From Bdellovibrio sp. ZAP7 (GTDB lineage Bacteria > Bdellovibrionota > FAC87 > UBA2466): a stretch of 64,000 nt of DNA. The position numbers were made by a program, and so were the translations under genes. The stretch is taken from contig CAMCTJ010000006.1 in the NCBI GenBank assembly GCA_945878405.1, forward strand, positions 94,935 to 158,934. The letters are read 5' to 3'. The notes beneath the pieces were generated by a model. That model was not told the origin of the DNA and searched no databases. It saw only the letters and a list, made by a program, of their open reading frames with translations. Below, piece after piece: positions 51,387 to 59,956 of this stretch (position 1 is the first letter of the stretch; the number at the start of each line of letters is the position of its first letter).

Positions 51387-52385
51387 ATGAAAATAATTAC
51401 AACGATTTTAGCGGTCTTAGTTTTGGTTACGTCTTCACTCGCGTTTGCGGATGTGTTTCAATTTTCCCTGCGGGGATACCCGAAAAAGGACCGAAACTGT
51501 CATGAGCAGACATCAGCCATTGCTCAGCAGTTTGAAGAAGGAACCCAAGTTAAGGTCGTTCACGTTGAATGTATCGCGGAAAAACAGACAAGCTACGATT
51601 TTGCCATTGAATATGAGGCACCCCAAAAGTTGGATTTTACTTCAACGGATTACCCTTTCAACTTGATTGGAAACCCAGGAAGATATCGGGAGCAAGCCGA
51701 TTGTTTAAAAAACCTGTCGGTTCAAACTGAAATGTTTTCTCAGGCTACTGGTTTGGCTCCGGTGTTTAGCTATTGTCGTAGTCAAGAATTATCGGTCGGC
51801 AAGAATTGGGAGATGATTATCACGGCCAAGGGGACCTCGCGCTTAAAACCTGAGTTGGGAAGTTACCTCCTGTTCGATAATCCCCAAGGTATCACCTATC
51901 AAGAAATCTATAACGGTTTAAAAAATTCGTTATCTAAACAAGGGGCCGTGCTCGCCGATTTAGTGTTTCATTTTAATTCTGTCATGGGGACGGGAGAAGG
52001 TTCCATCCATTATTTTTCGGACAAGCCACTCCATTTTACGATGGAGCGAGTGACCAAGGTTCCCACTTTTGAGGCGTGTTCACAGCAGGCTAGAGAGCTG
52101 ACCGCTTTTCTCGGTGAGAGAGAAAAGAATCTTTTTACCATTTATTGCGGGGACCAACAGTTTGGCGCTTATGATCTTCATGTTGGATTTATCGAAAAAC
52201 CGCTCGTTGAGTGGCCTAAATCGATGGAAAAGTTCTCAAGTTTTTCGGAGTGCGTAGCGAACAAAGATCAGGTGATAAAGAATCATCAGGGAAGTGCCTT
52301 AAGTGAGTTGTTGGGTGGTTTGTGCTCACAGGACTTTCAAACCAGGGCTTACCACGTCATTCTATTCAAATTACCCAAGCAGTAA
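51387..52385 (+). CDS. Exported protein made of four Cys-pair repeats
   Basis: 332 residues from ATG 51387; signal peptide (TTILAVLVLVTSSLAFAD). The mature chain divides into four units of 60-90 residues, each with the pattern F-x-x-C near the start and a second Cys about 20-30 residues later: NCHEQTSAIAQQF...VHVEC, DCLKNLSVQTEMF...FSYC, ACSQQARELTAFL...TIYC and ECVANKDQVIKNH...GGLC. Each unit ends in a similar beta strand (YDFAIEY, WEMIITA, YDLHVGF, YHVILFK). No family recognised; a repeated disulfide domain is the simplest reading. Confidence 0.65.
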   Translation: MKIITTILAVLVLVTSSLAFADVFQFSLRGYPKKDRNCHEQTSAIAQQFEEGTQVKVVHVECIAEKQTSYDFAIEYEAPQKLDFTSTDYPFNLIGNPGRYREQADCLKNLSVQTEMFSQATGLAPVFSYCRSQELSVGKNWEMIITAKGTSRLKPELGSYLLFDNPQGITYQEIYNGLKNSLSKQGAVLADLVFHFNSVMGTGEGSIHYFSDKPLHFTMERVTKVPTFEACSQQARELTAFLGEREKNLFTIYCGDQQFGAYDLHVGFIEKPLVEWPKSMEKFSSFSECVANKDQVIKNHQGSALSELLGGLCSQDFQTRAYHVILFKLPKQ

Positions 52386-52509
52386 GCTGTCCACCAAAAA
52401 GACACGTGTTCAGGCGAAATTCGTAAGCCTGATAACATTCCCTTTCACTTGGAGAATAGATTGTTAGGCATCATTCATGCTAGGTGACCCCTCGGAAGTA
52501 GGGTGGTTC

Positions 52510-53520
52510 ATGAAGCGAATGTCAGTTCTCTTTTTGGTTCTCAGTCTCGCAATCATAAGTTCCGCTGAACACCAGCAGAATACAGTCTCTTCCCATAGTC
52601 GACCCAAAGGACCGCGCCCTTGTCCGGGTTATGATGTGATGGATCCTTTCTCTCTGAATGTTCGTTATTCCCGGGGGCCTCGAGCCGGTGAATGTATGAA
52701 TCTCTATGATTATCGCCCAGCCCATTTATTGAGTCCTGAAGAAGCTCAACAATACGCTGAGAAAGCAAAACTACCGCCTCCTCGGCCAGGGGAAGTCTGG
52801 GTTGCAAATATTTGGCATAAGGGAAAGTTCTGGGTGGTTCGAATTCCGGATCTCGCAGTGGAGGACGTCATGCTGCAGATTGAACGGTTTGACCCAAATA
52901 TTCCCATTATAGATTTTATCAATAAGAGAAGATGGTTTGCAGCGCATGCGCAGATCCGTTTCAAGCTCAAAAAGGGAAAAGAAGCTGTTTTTATTCCGCA
53001 GAAGCTCGATGACGAGGGCGGCTCTATAAAACTGTCAGATTTAGTTATCTCCTCCGAGGCTGTGCGACCCCGAGGTGAAGCTTTTGGTCCCCTTAAAGGG
53101 AATGCTGATCACTATGGACTTGCGAAACGTGTTTTGTCTCTGGAAGAAGCAGTCGATGTTTCAGTTCGAAAGCTCAAACATCAGATAGCTCAATACCCAA
53201 TCAATATAAATGTAAGAGCCGACCAAGTGGACCAGAAACGACAAGACTATCTTTTATCAGCCTTAAAACGTTCGGATCGAGATTGGACCTCTTACCATCA
53301 AGGAAAGCCCGTTTATTACAATACCCAAGAGCGAAACTGTCTCTCAGAAGCGATTGATATTTTCGATGAAGTTACAGATTATCCGAGAGTTTCGAAGTCC
53401 CAAGAGAGAGCTCCAGAAACTAGGCCCAGACACCTTCTTCCAGCTCTCTCCGCTCGAGATCTGATGCCCCCTTACCTGTATCCCACTCTGAACCAGGAAT
53501 ATGGGTATCCCAATTATTAA
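52510..53520 (+). CDS. Exported protein, unknown function
   Basis: 336 residues from ATG 52510, which starts a signal peptide (SVLFLVLSLAIISSAE). The mature part is Arg/Pro-rich with a compact middle domain (VWVANIWHKGKFWVVRIPDL, PIIDFINKRRWFAAHAQIRF) and two Cys-containing N-terminal loops (CPGYDVMDPF, ECMNLYDY). No known family recognised. An in-frame start 33 bases upstream exists but would hide the signal. The 124-bp gap upstream has no gene. Confidence 0.6.
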   Translation: MKRMSVLFLVLSLAIISSAEHQQNTVSSHSRPKGPRPCPGYDVMDPFSLNVRYSRGPRAGECMNLYDYRPAHLLSPEEAQQYAEKAKLPPPRPGEVWVANIWHKGKFWVVRIPDLAVEDVMLQIERFDPNIPIIDFINKRRWFAAHAQIRFKLKKGKEAVFIPQKLDDEGGSIKLSDLVISSEAVRPRGEAFGPLKGNADHYGLAKRVLSLEEAVDVSVRKLKHQIAQYPININVRADQVDQKRQDYLLSALKRSDRDWTSYHQGKPVYYNTQERNCLSEAIDIFDEVTDYPRVSKSQERAPETRPRHLLPALSARDLMPPYLYPTLNQEYGYPNY

Positions 53521-53532
53521 GAAACCTTCATA

Positions 53533-53889
53533 CTACTCTTTAGCTCCCGCTTGAATCCATTCATAAATGGCACTGATCTCATCACTACGTAATGCCTGCC
53601 CATTTTTAGGCATTTCACCAGTACTCACGAGCTGGTAAAGGAGGCTGGATTCGGCAGAGCCCGGGACGATGTAATTGCGATTCATGAGGTAGCTATAATT
53701 GCCCATATTGGTTCCATGGCAATCCGAACACTTAGGAATAAAAATGTTTTGTGTCAGATAAGAAAAGGATACGGGACTGCTTTGAGCAGAGTCAGGAAAG
53801 GGCATCTTAGGGTGATTAAAGCCACATCCCTTAAGAAGGATAGCCAAAGAGACCAGAAATGTTTTCCCGTGGAGTTTCACGTTCGCCAT
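53533..53889 (-). CDS. Heme-binding lipoprotein, c-type cytochrome-like (CSDCH)
   Basis: 118 residues from ATG 53889. Lipoprotein-like signal ending LLKGCGF. One heme site CSDCH in IFIPKCSDCHGTNMG, a candidate axial Met in GEMPKNGQALRSDEI, and a closing helix (ISAIYEWIQAGAKE), the layout of the PSCyt1/planctomycete cytochrome C domain. It is divergent from a second protein of the same type 57 bp away, and both belong to a small redox cluster. Confidence 0.82.
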   Translation of the reverse strand: MANVKLHGKTFLVSLAILLKGCGFNHPKMPFPDSAQSSPVSFSYLTQNIFIPKCSDCHGTNMGNYSYLMNRNYIVPGSAESSLLYQLVSTGEMPKNGQALRSDEISAIYEWIQAGAKE

Positions 53890-53946
53890 TCTAATGCCTG
53901 GGGCTATTTTTGCAATTTTCATTTAGGGACGGTATCGTTATCGGTA

Positions 53947-54321
53947 ATGAAAACCTTGTTAATCAAAGGGATAGCCTTTCTTGCCTTAGCGGTCTTTTTA
54001 GGGGCGTGCAACAAGAGCCCTAGTTTTGTTTCCACAAATTTAAGCAGTGTTACAGCTAAATTTAGCTCGATAAAGGCCAATATATTAGATACCAAATGTG
54101 TTGCTTGCCATTCTTCAACCAACCCCAATGGGGGAGTTTCTCTGGCTTCCTACGATGAGGTCATGTCTTCTCCAGGCGCCGTGACGCCATTTCAGCCGCA
54201 CCAAAGCCAGCTTTTTTGGCAATGTTACAAAGGGACTATGCCGGAAATGGGATCGCCTCTTTCAGCTTTAGAACTGCAAACACTCTACGATTGGATAGCT
54301 TATGGTGCGCCTAATAACTAA
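53947..54321 (+). CDS. Heme-binding lipoprotein, c-type cytochrome-like (CVACH)
   Basis: 124 residues. Lipobox LGACNKSP at the end of the signal. Heme motif CVACHSSTNPNGG, later TMPEMGSPLSALELQTLYDWIAYGAP: same architecture as the divergent gene, so the pair are paralogs. The start was chosen at ATG 53947 because it opens the lipoprotein signal. It overlaps the YceI gene by 20 bp. Confidence 0.83.
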   Translation: MKTLLIKGIAFLALAVFLGACNKSPSFVSTNLSSVTAKFSSIKANILDTKCVACHSSTNPNGGVSLASYDEVMSSPGAVTPFQPHQSQLFWQCYKGTMPEMGSPLSALELQTLYDWIAYGAPNN

Positions 54322-54895
54322 ATTAATTGTTCTCTCTTTTATTTTTTTTCTCAGTCTACAAAGTCAGGCCAAACCCGTTCGTTTCCAATTTTCCGGTGGC
54401 GATTCAAAAGTGGAATTTGAAGGCACGGGAAAGCCAAGCCTTTTAAAAATTCATGGAAGTAGTGAGCAAAAAATTGAGGGCTACTTTGTTTTTGATGGAA
54501 AGAAAATCTCCGGTAAAGCCGTTTTTAATTTGGAAAGTTTAGATACGGGAATTGATCTTCGTAACGAACACATGAAGACCCGTTACCTGGAAGTAGCTAA
54601 ATTTCCAAAAGCAGAGCTAGAAATCAAAGAAATTGTCCTATCAAGGGAGTTTAATCCTAAGTCATTTCAAGTTTCTGGGCCCTTTAAAGGAATTCTCCAG
54701 CTTCATGGCATCTCGCGGCCTATTTCTGGAAAAATAAACATGAAAGTAGAAGATGATGAATTAGAAGTTGAATGCGAATATTCACTTTCCATTGCCGACT
54801 TCAAAATTCAAAGACCTTCTTATGCAAATATTTCAATGACTGATGAAGTAAAAGTGAACGCGAAAGCGACAGCCAAGCTGGTGAATACGCCATGA
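54302..54895 (+). CDS. YceI-family exported lipid-binding protein
   Basis: 197 residues, signal peptide LIVLSFIFFLSLQSQAK. YceI hallmarks: VRFQFSGGDSKVEFEG at the start, GKAVFNLESLDTGIDLRNEHMKTRYLEV in the middle, and LQLHGISRPISGKINM near 140. YceI proteins are lipocalin-like and bind polyisoprenoid or amide lipids in the periplasm. Translationally coupled to the heme lipoprotein upstream (20-bp overlap) and to the heme-barrel protein downstream (ATGA). Confidence 0.93.
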   Translation: MVRLITKLIVLSFIFFLSLQSQAKPVRFQFSGGDSKVEFEGTGKPSLLKIHGSSEQKIEGYFVFDGKKISGKAVFNLESLDTGIDLRNEHMKTRYLEVAKFPKAELEIKEIVLSREFNPKSFQVSGPFKGILQLHGISRPISGKINMKVEDDELEVECEYSLSIADFKIQRPSYANISMTDEVKVNAKATAKLVNTP

Positions 54896-55965
54896 AAAGA
54901 TGTGCGGTTATTGGGGCTTTCTTAGCCAGCAGTTTCTGTTTTGCATTTCCCCAAAATGTACGTTCAGGCTATGCGAACTGTACCACCTGCCATCAAAGCC
55001 CTACCGGTGGTGGCATTCTCACACCCTATGGACGAAACCTATCTGCAGATCTGATGAGTGTTGCAAGCAGAGAAAATGAAGAAAAGTTTCTTTATGGAGC
55101 TCTCAAGCTTCCCGAGTGGTTGAATTTGGGCGGCGATATTCGAGGGCTCCAACTGTATCAAAATCGAGTGAGCCGAGAGACTGCGGAATTTATTTTTATG
55201 CAAGCAGATGCAGAAGCCGCTATCACGGTTGGAAAAGTGACAGTGGATGGAACCGCGGGTGTGACTCCCCAGGGAAAACCCTTGAGTCGAAGACATTACT
55301 TACAGGTTCGCCCCACAGATGAGTTATCTTTTCGAGCCGGACGATTTCTTCCTGCAGCTGGTATCAACACGGAAAACCATTCGGTAGCAGTCAAGCGAGG
55401 GTTGGGACGAGATCAAGGTACCGAAACGTACAATGTGGAAGGAGCGTGGATAGGGCAGAGCTTTGATTTGTTTGTGACAGGAATTCTGGGAAGGCTCGAC
55501 AATCAGGATCTGGGAGCTGAGATGGGGGCTTCCGTCAGCTCAAGCGTCTTTCTGGGAAATCGACATAAAATCGGCGCAAGCTATGTTTATCTCACTCGGG
55601 ATGTGGGAGTTAGAAACTTGGCTGGCCCCTTTTTCATTTTGGGTCTAGGAAAGCGCTTTTTCCTGATGGCCGACACGGCTTTTACTTGGTTCAATCCTAA
55701 AGGGGGAGCTTCACAGACGGGATTTGCGGACACCACTCGGTTTAACTACGAAATGTTTCAGGGCGTTCACTTGTATCTCAGCCAAGAATTTGTGCAGAAT
55801 AATTTTCTTGATACCGCGTCTCAACTGGAAGCCTACGGAGTTGGCTTCCAGTTTTTTCCTCGCCCGCATCTAGAACTCAATGCGCAGTACTTAAAGCAAC
55901 GCTATGGAGGCACTCGTTCAACTTTTGCTGACTATGCCTATGCGATGCTGCATTTTTATCTGTGA
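54892..55965 (+). CDS. Outer-membrane barrel protein with one N-terminal CxxCH heme motif
   Basis: 357 residues. Signal peptide (VIGAFLASSFCFAF), then one c-type heme site in YANCTTCHQSPTGGGILTPYGR, and a long beta-barrel region (about 80-357, AEAAITVGKVTVDGTAG, FRAGRFLPAAGINTENH, FFILGLGKRFFLMADTAF, ending FYL). The combination suggests a heme at the periplasmic mouth of a porin. The gene overlaps yceI by 4 bp, so heme lipoprotein, YceI and this barrel are one operon. Electron exchange across the outer membrane is a possible role but unproven. Confidence 0.8.
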   Translation: MKRCAVIGAFLASSFCFAFPQNVRSGYANCTTCHQSPTGGGILTPYGRNLSADLMSVASRENEEKFLYGALKLPEWLNLGGDIRGLQLYQNRVSRETAEFIFMQADAEAAITVGKVTVDGTAGVTPQGKPLSRRHYLQVRPTDELSFRAGRFLPAAGINTENHSVAVKRGLGRDQGTETYNVEGAWIGQSFDLFVTGILGRLDNQDLGAEMGASVSSSVFLGNRHKIGASYVYLTRDVGVRNLAGPFFILGLGKRFFLMADTAFTWFNPKGGASQTGFADTTRFNYEMFQGVHLYLSQEFVQNNFLDTASQLEAYGVGFQFFPRPHLELNAQYLKQRYGGTRSTFADYAYAMLHFYL

Positions 55966-55968
55966 GCC

Positions 55969-57525
55969 TTAATCTTTCCCTCTTATCTTGCTGTGTTTTC
56001 TGCCGTAAGTGAAATACACAACAAAGCCGATAGCAAGCCATACGAGCAATCGAACCCAAGTATCGAGAGGCAACCCAGACATGACCCAGAGGCAAGCTGC
56101 AGAGCCAGCAATTGCGACAGGCCATGCCCCGATGACTTTAAACGGCCGCTTAGCATGGGGATGAGTGATTCGAAGAATGGGAACGCCCAAGCACACCAAT
56201 ACGAAGGCCAGAAGCGTTCCAATGGAAACAAGCTCTCCGACAAGGCTCATGGGCATCAGCCCCCCGCAAAGAGCAACAAAGAGACCAGTGACCCAGGTGG
56301 CGATATGGGGAGTACCAAAGTTTTTGTGAACTTTGTGAAACCAAGGCAGAAGCCCATCATGTGCCATGGAATAAAATATTCGGGTCTGTCCCATCATCAG
56401 CACTAAGATGACCGAAGTGAGTCCTGAAAGAGCTCCCACCTTAACTAAGAAAGTAAATGTTTTCTGAGCTTCAACGGACCAGCCCCTAAGAGTCACAATG
56501 CGATCAATTCCAACGGCTATGGGATCAGGCACGCCTAATTGAGCGTAAGGGACAACACCAGTAAGAACCAGAGCCATCAAAATGTACAAAATAGTGCAGA
56601 TGATAAGAGAACCCAAAATTCCAATGGGGAGATCACGCTGCGGGTTCTTGCATTCTTGAGCAGTGGTAGAGATGGCATCAAAGCCGATATAGGCAAAGAA
56701 CACCACTCCCGCTCCTGTTAATACCCCAGGAAGGCCATAAGCCATCATGTTGCGGCCATCCCGAACAACTTCGACTGCTTTGGGAATGAGTTGCATGAAT
56801 CCTGAAGCAGAAGCATCTGCAATCCAATTGGCTTGATCGATGACTGCCCAACCCAATCCAATAAAGGAAAGAACAATACCGACCTTTATGACGACGATAA
56901 TGTTATTTACGAGCGCACTTTCACGAATTCCTCGAACGAGAATTGCAGTGACGATGAGTGAAATAATAGTCGCGGGAACGTTCCAGGTCCCAAAAGTGCT
57001 GGATCCGTCATTGAGAACAACTTGTTCCCAAGGTCCTTTGGTGAGTTGAATCATCCAATCTGGAAAACCTATTCCCAAGGTTTTATGTAAGAGCGAATAG
57101 AGATAGCCAGACCACGAAATAGAAACAGTCACAGCTCCAAAGGCATACTCTAAGACTAAGTCCCAACCAATGATCCACGCAATCAACTCACCCATCGTGG
57201 CGTAAGCATACGCGTAGGCGGAACCAGAAACGGGAACCATCGCTGCCATTTCTGCATAACAAATACCAGCGAGAGTGCAGAGAATGCCTCCGATAATAAA
57301 ACTAAATACAATAGCAGGGCCTGCGTAATTTGCTGCAGCCGCTCCCGTCAGCGAAAAAATACCGGCACCGATAATGCCCCCCACACCCAGCATGGTGAGA
57401 TTAAGAGCGTTGAGACTGCGTTTTAATCCCTGATGGTCTTCGGAAACATTGGGATCGTGGGCTTCTGCGATGACTCGATTGAGATCTTTCTTTTTAAAGA
57501 GTGATTTCCAAGTGGTAGATGCCAT
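55969..57525 (-). CDS. APC-family amino acid permease
   Basis: 518 residues, about 12-14 membrane helices. Early motif [19 protein letters not shown], then [25 protein letters not shown] and the substrate-site region [27 protein letters not shown] identify the cationic amino acid transporter branch of the APC family (CAT/YfnA-like). Imports or exchanges amino acids such as lysine or arginine in homologs; specificity is not fixed here. Its leader can fold so that the SD is masked (see 57531-57576), and a sigma70-like promoter lies just upstream. Confidence 0.93.
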   Translation of the reverse strand: MASTTWKSLFKKKDLNRVIAEAHDPNVSEDHQGLKRSLNALNLTMLGVGGIIGAGIFSLTGAAAANYAGPAIVFSFIIGGILCTLAGICYAEMAAMVPVSGSAYAYAYATMGELIAWIIGWDLVLEYAFGAVTVSISWSGYLYSLLHKTLGIGFPDWMIQLTKGPWEQVVLNDGSSTFGTWNVPATIISLIVTAILVRGIRESALVNNIIVVIKVGIVLSFIGLGWAVIDQANWIADASASGFMQLIPKAVEVVRDGRNMMAYGLPGVLTGAGVVFFAYIGFDAISTTAQECKNPQRDLPIGILGSLIICTILYILMALVLTGVVPYAQLGVPDPIAVGIDRIVTLRGWSVEAQKTFTFLVKVGALSGLTSVILVLMMGQTRIFYSMAHDGLLPWFHKVHKNFGTPHIATWVTGLFVALCGGLMPMSLVGELVSIGTLLAFVLVCLGVPILRITHPHAKRPFKVIGAWPVAIAGSAACLWVMSGLPLDTWVRLLVWLAIGFVVYFTYGRKHSKIRGKD

Positions 57526-57530
57526 GGCTG

Positions 57531-57576
57531 TGTCTCCAGTTTAAGTAAGGGGAAAGTTATCCATACTGGGGAGACA
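57531..57576 (-). promoter_or_regulatory. Leader hairpin that would sequester the permease SD
   Basis: In the leftward mRNA the segment from 57576 to 57565 (TGTCTCCCCAGT) can pair with the segment from 57540 to 57531 (ACTGGAGACA) with a 2-base bulge and a 24-base loop. The GGAGA of the second arm is the ribosome site, 7 bases before the ATG at 57525. An alternate fold would free it. Confidence 0.5.
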
Positions 57577-57590
57577 AGTAAACTGAAAAT

Positions 57591-57618
57591 AAGATAGTGA
57601 TATCAGCAAGATATACAA
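57591..57618 (-). promoter_or_regulatory. Sigma70-like promoter of the permease gene
   Basis: On the minus strand TTGTAT (57613-57618) and TATCTT (57591-57596) are 16 bp apart, upstream of the leader hairpin. Both boxes are fair matches to consensus; start of transcription would fall near 57584. Confidence 0.45.
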
Positions 57619-57636
57619 ACCTGAAAATAGAGCGAA

Positions 57637-59118
57637 CTACCTTCGTTTTTTTGGGCGCGAAGATCCGAGTAAAGAACCTAAAAGCCCTCGAGCCAGTTCC
57701 CTTCCTAGGTTATTAGCTGCCGAACGGACGGCACTCGTAGCCGCTTTTTCAAAAAGGCCTGCTTTGCGCCCACCCCGTGGGCCCGTTGAACCTAATAAGA
57801 TTTCAGAAAGGGCAGAGGGTTGATTCTCTTTCGTAGGAGAAGGCTCAGGTTTCTGAAGTTTTTCGAAAGCTGATTCCCGATCGATTTTGTTTTCATAGCG
57901 ACCAAACACAGAAGAGCTTTGAATCAGAGCCTTTCTTTTCTCCGATGGAATCGGACCAATCTGGGAACAGGGAGGCAAAATAAAGGCTCGCTCAACGATG
58001 CTGGGAACTCCTTCCTCGTTTAATACGGAAACCAAAGCTTCTCCTACTCCCAGTTGAGTGATTACTTCTTGGGCTGAAAAGTCGGGATTCGGTCGAAGCG
58101 TTTGTGCAGCTACTTTGACTGCTTTTTGATCTTGGGGAGTAAAGGCTCTCAGGGCATGTTGAATGCGATGGGAGAGCTGCCCCAAAACGGCTTCTGGGAT
58201 ATCGGAGGGACTTTGAGTGACAAAGTAAACGCCCACGCCCTTTGAGCGAATCAGTCGTACGACTTGTTCCACTTTATCTACGAGAACCTTTGGAGCCTCT
58301 TTAAAAAGCAAGTGGGCTTCATCGATAAACAAAACTAGTTTTGGTTTTTCCTGATCCCCTACTTCGGGAAGGTTTTCAAAGAGCTCTGACAAAACCCATA
58401 ATAAAAAAGTGGAATAAACCATCGGTTGTCTGAGGAGCTCCTCTGCAGCGAGGATACTGACCATTCCACGGCCTTCTCCATTGACCTGCATGAGATCGTC
58501 AATGTTGAGAGCCGGTTCAGAGAAAAACTCGGCAACGCCTTGAGTTTCAAATCCCAGAAGTCCCCTTTGGATAGCTCCCAAAGTCGCTGAAGATAAGTGG
58601 CCGTAGCGATCTTTGAACTCAACCAGATTTTCTTGAATCACTTTAAGAAGCGCTTGAAGATCTTTGACATCCAAAAGCAATAAATCTGAATCATCAGCAA
58701 TTTTAAAAGCCACCTGCAGGACCGCAGTCTGAGTCTCGTTTAAGTTCATCAAACGGCTCAGCAGGGTAGGGCCCATTTCAGAAAGTGTCGTTCGAGCGGG
58801 GTGTCCGTTTTTGCCAAAAACATCCCAAAATAAAACCGGGTTAGCGGAAAAAGCAGGTTCACTCAGCTGGAGTTTTTCGCACCTTTCTAAAAGTTTTGGA
58901 GAAGACACTCCTGCTTGAGCAAGTCCTGATAGGTCCCCTTTCACATCTGCCAAGAAAACGGGGACTCCCATTTGACTAAAGCGTTCGGCTAAAACTTGGA
59001 GCGAAATCGTTTTCCCTGTTCCCGTAGCGCCGGCTATCAGACCATGGCGGTTTGCCAGTTTGGCGGGAATCGAAAGAGTTAAGCCTTGGCTTGTTTTTGA
59101 AAATTCTAGTTTCATCAT
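57637..59118 (-). CDS. HerA/DUF853-type helicase-like ATPase
   Basis: 493 residues. Walker A GATGTGKT at residues 30-37, Walker B LVLFIDEAHLLF near 262-273, and ALRAFTPQDQKAVKVAA near the DUF853 signature. DUF853 (YjgR-like) proteins are HerA-fold ATPases of uncertain function, sometimes linked to DNA processing; no NurA nuclease is next to it. The C-terminal tail is Ser/Pro/Arg-rich with GLLGSLLGSSRPKKRR. It begins 5 bp after the small Cys-repeat gene. Confidence 0.9.
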   Translation of the reverse strand: MMKLEFSKTSQGLTLSIPAKLANRHGLIAGATGTGKTISLQVLAERFSQMGVPVFLADVKGDLSGLAQAGVSSPKLLERCEKLQLSEPAFSANPVLFWDVFGKNGHPARTTLSEMGPTLLSRLMNLNETQTAVLQVAFKIADDSDLLLLDVKDLQALLKVIQENLVEFKDRYGHLSSATLGAIQRGLLGFETQGVAEFFSEPALNIDDLMQVNGEGRGMVSILAAEELLRQPMVYSTFLLWVLSELFENLPEVGDQEKPKLVLFIDEAHLLFKEAPKVLVDKVEQVVRLIRSKGVGVYFVTQSPSDIPEAVLGQLSHRIQHALRAFTPQDQKAVKVAAQTLRPNPDFSAQEVITQLGVGEALVSVLNEEGVPSIVERAFILPPCSQIGPIPSEKRKALIQSSSVFGRYENKIDRESAFEKLQKPEPSPTKENQPSALSEILLGSTGPRGGRKAGLFEKAATSAVRSAANNLGRELARGLLGSLLGSSRPKKRR

Positions 59119-59123
59119 TGTTG

Positions 59124-59459
59124 TTAATTGCAGTTCACAGATTCATTGTAGAAAAAACAAGTGCCATTTTTAAGAGCGCCGCAAGTGCGATTTACAGTGC
59201 AGGCATTTCGTCCACACGCCACAACAGTATCCCAAACATAACAAGTATTGTTTTGTGAGTGCGCACAGGTTTTTCCGGTGGCGCAGTAGCGGCCACAGGC
59301 TTTAGTGGTATTCCAAACGTAACAGGTACCGTTTTTGAGTTCGGCACAAACGCGTCCTTCAACGCAATTTTGTTCGAATCTCTCCTCAAAGTCTTCGTGG
59401 GCTAGAACCGAAGCTGATAGGGAAAAAGAAACTAAGAAACCTAATAAGAAAATCTTCAC
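59124..59459 (-). CDS. Small exported Cys-rich protein with three tandem repeats
   Basis: 111 residues from a GTG at 59459, which has GGAGG 7 bases upstream; starts further left have no ribosome site. Signal peptide (LLGFLVSFSLSASVLAHE). The mature chain has 12 Cys in three repeats of about 27 residues, each built on C-x5-C-x6-TCYVW or TCFFY (NGTCYVWNTTKACG, NNTCYVWDTVVACG, NGTCFFYNESVNC). It resembles a small disulfide-rich toxin or adhesin, but I found no match. It is 5 bp upstream of the HerA-like gene. Confidence 0.7.
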   Translation of the reverse strand: MKIFLLGFLVSFSLSASVLAHEDFEERFEQNCVEGRVCAELKNGTCYVWNTTKACGRYCATGKTCAHSQNNTCYVWDTVVACGRNACTVNRTCGALKNGTCFFYNESVNCN

Positions 59460-59710
59460 GAAGGCGCCTCCAAAGAACGGGTTATTCATTCGGATTATCA
59501 ATTCCCGAGAGGCGCGACAACGAGATTTCCAAGTTGAAGGTAATTAAATAAGTGAAGGTAAAAGGCGGCTTTTGTTGGTTGATACAAGATGTTGAAATTA
59601 TTTAACAAAACAAGCTCTATTCTTTAATCACCTTTTGTCCGGTGAGCAATCGAACGAGTACCACGATAAAAGCAGCTATCAACAAGAGATGAATATGAGT
59701 TGCCCGCCTA
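59460..59710. other. Gap with only a gene remnant
   Basis: About 250 bp between the Cys-repeat gene and the Lys-rich gene. The only coding-like part is the remnant at 59617-59706; otherwise there is nothing convincing (no hairpin with U-run, no clear promoter). Confidence 0.5.
59617..59706 (-). pseudogene. Remnant of a DUF5670/Lmo0937-type small membrane protein
   Basis: The minus strand reads IHLLLIAAFIVVLVRLLTG followed by QKVIKE and a stop, the C-terminal half of the Lmo0937-like (DUF5670) family, which normally has about 45-55 residues and two hydrophobic segments. No start codon is found in frame before the segment and the first hydrophobic segment is missing. It is probably a decayed gene. 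Confidence 0.5.
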
Positions 59711-59899
59711 TTAAGATGCTTTTTTCTTGGGCTCGCCTTCACTATGACGTTCCTCTTTTTTTTCTGTAGGGGTTACGTCTTTTATTGGCCCCATCTTACT
59801 TTCCGGCGTTGGCGACTTTGATGTGCTCGCAGGGTTAGGTTCGGTGTGACTTTCTTTACTTGTTTCAATTTCTTTTTTTACGAATTCTTTATTTTTCAT
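59711..59899 (-). CDS. Small Lys/Glu/Pro-rich protein
   Basis: 62 residues starting at an ATG with AAAAGGAG upstream, a strong ribosome site. The whole chain is hydrophilic (KKEIETSKESHTEPNPASTS, PTEKKEERHSEGEPKKK), so it is probably disordered. No family recognised; it resembles small stress- or starvation-linked proteins only in composition. Confidence 0.5.
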   Translation of the reverse strand: MKNKEFVKKEIETSKESHTEPNPASTSKSPTPESKMGPIKDVTPTEKKEERHSEGEPKKKAS

Positions 59900-59956
59900 C
59901 TTAACTCCTTTTAAGGTTCTTTAGATAATTGGTGCATAGACGATGCCACATGACAG

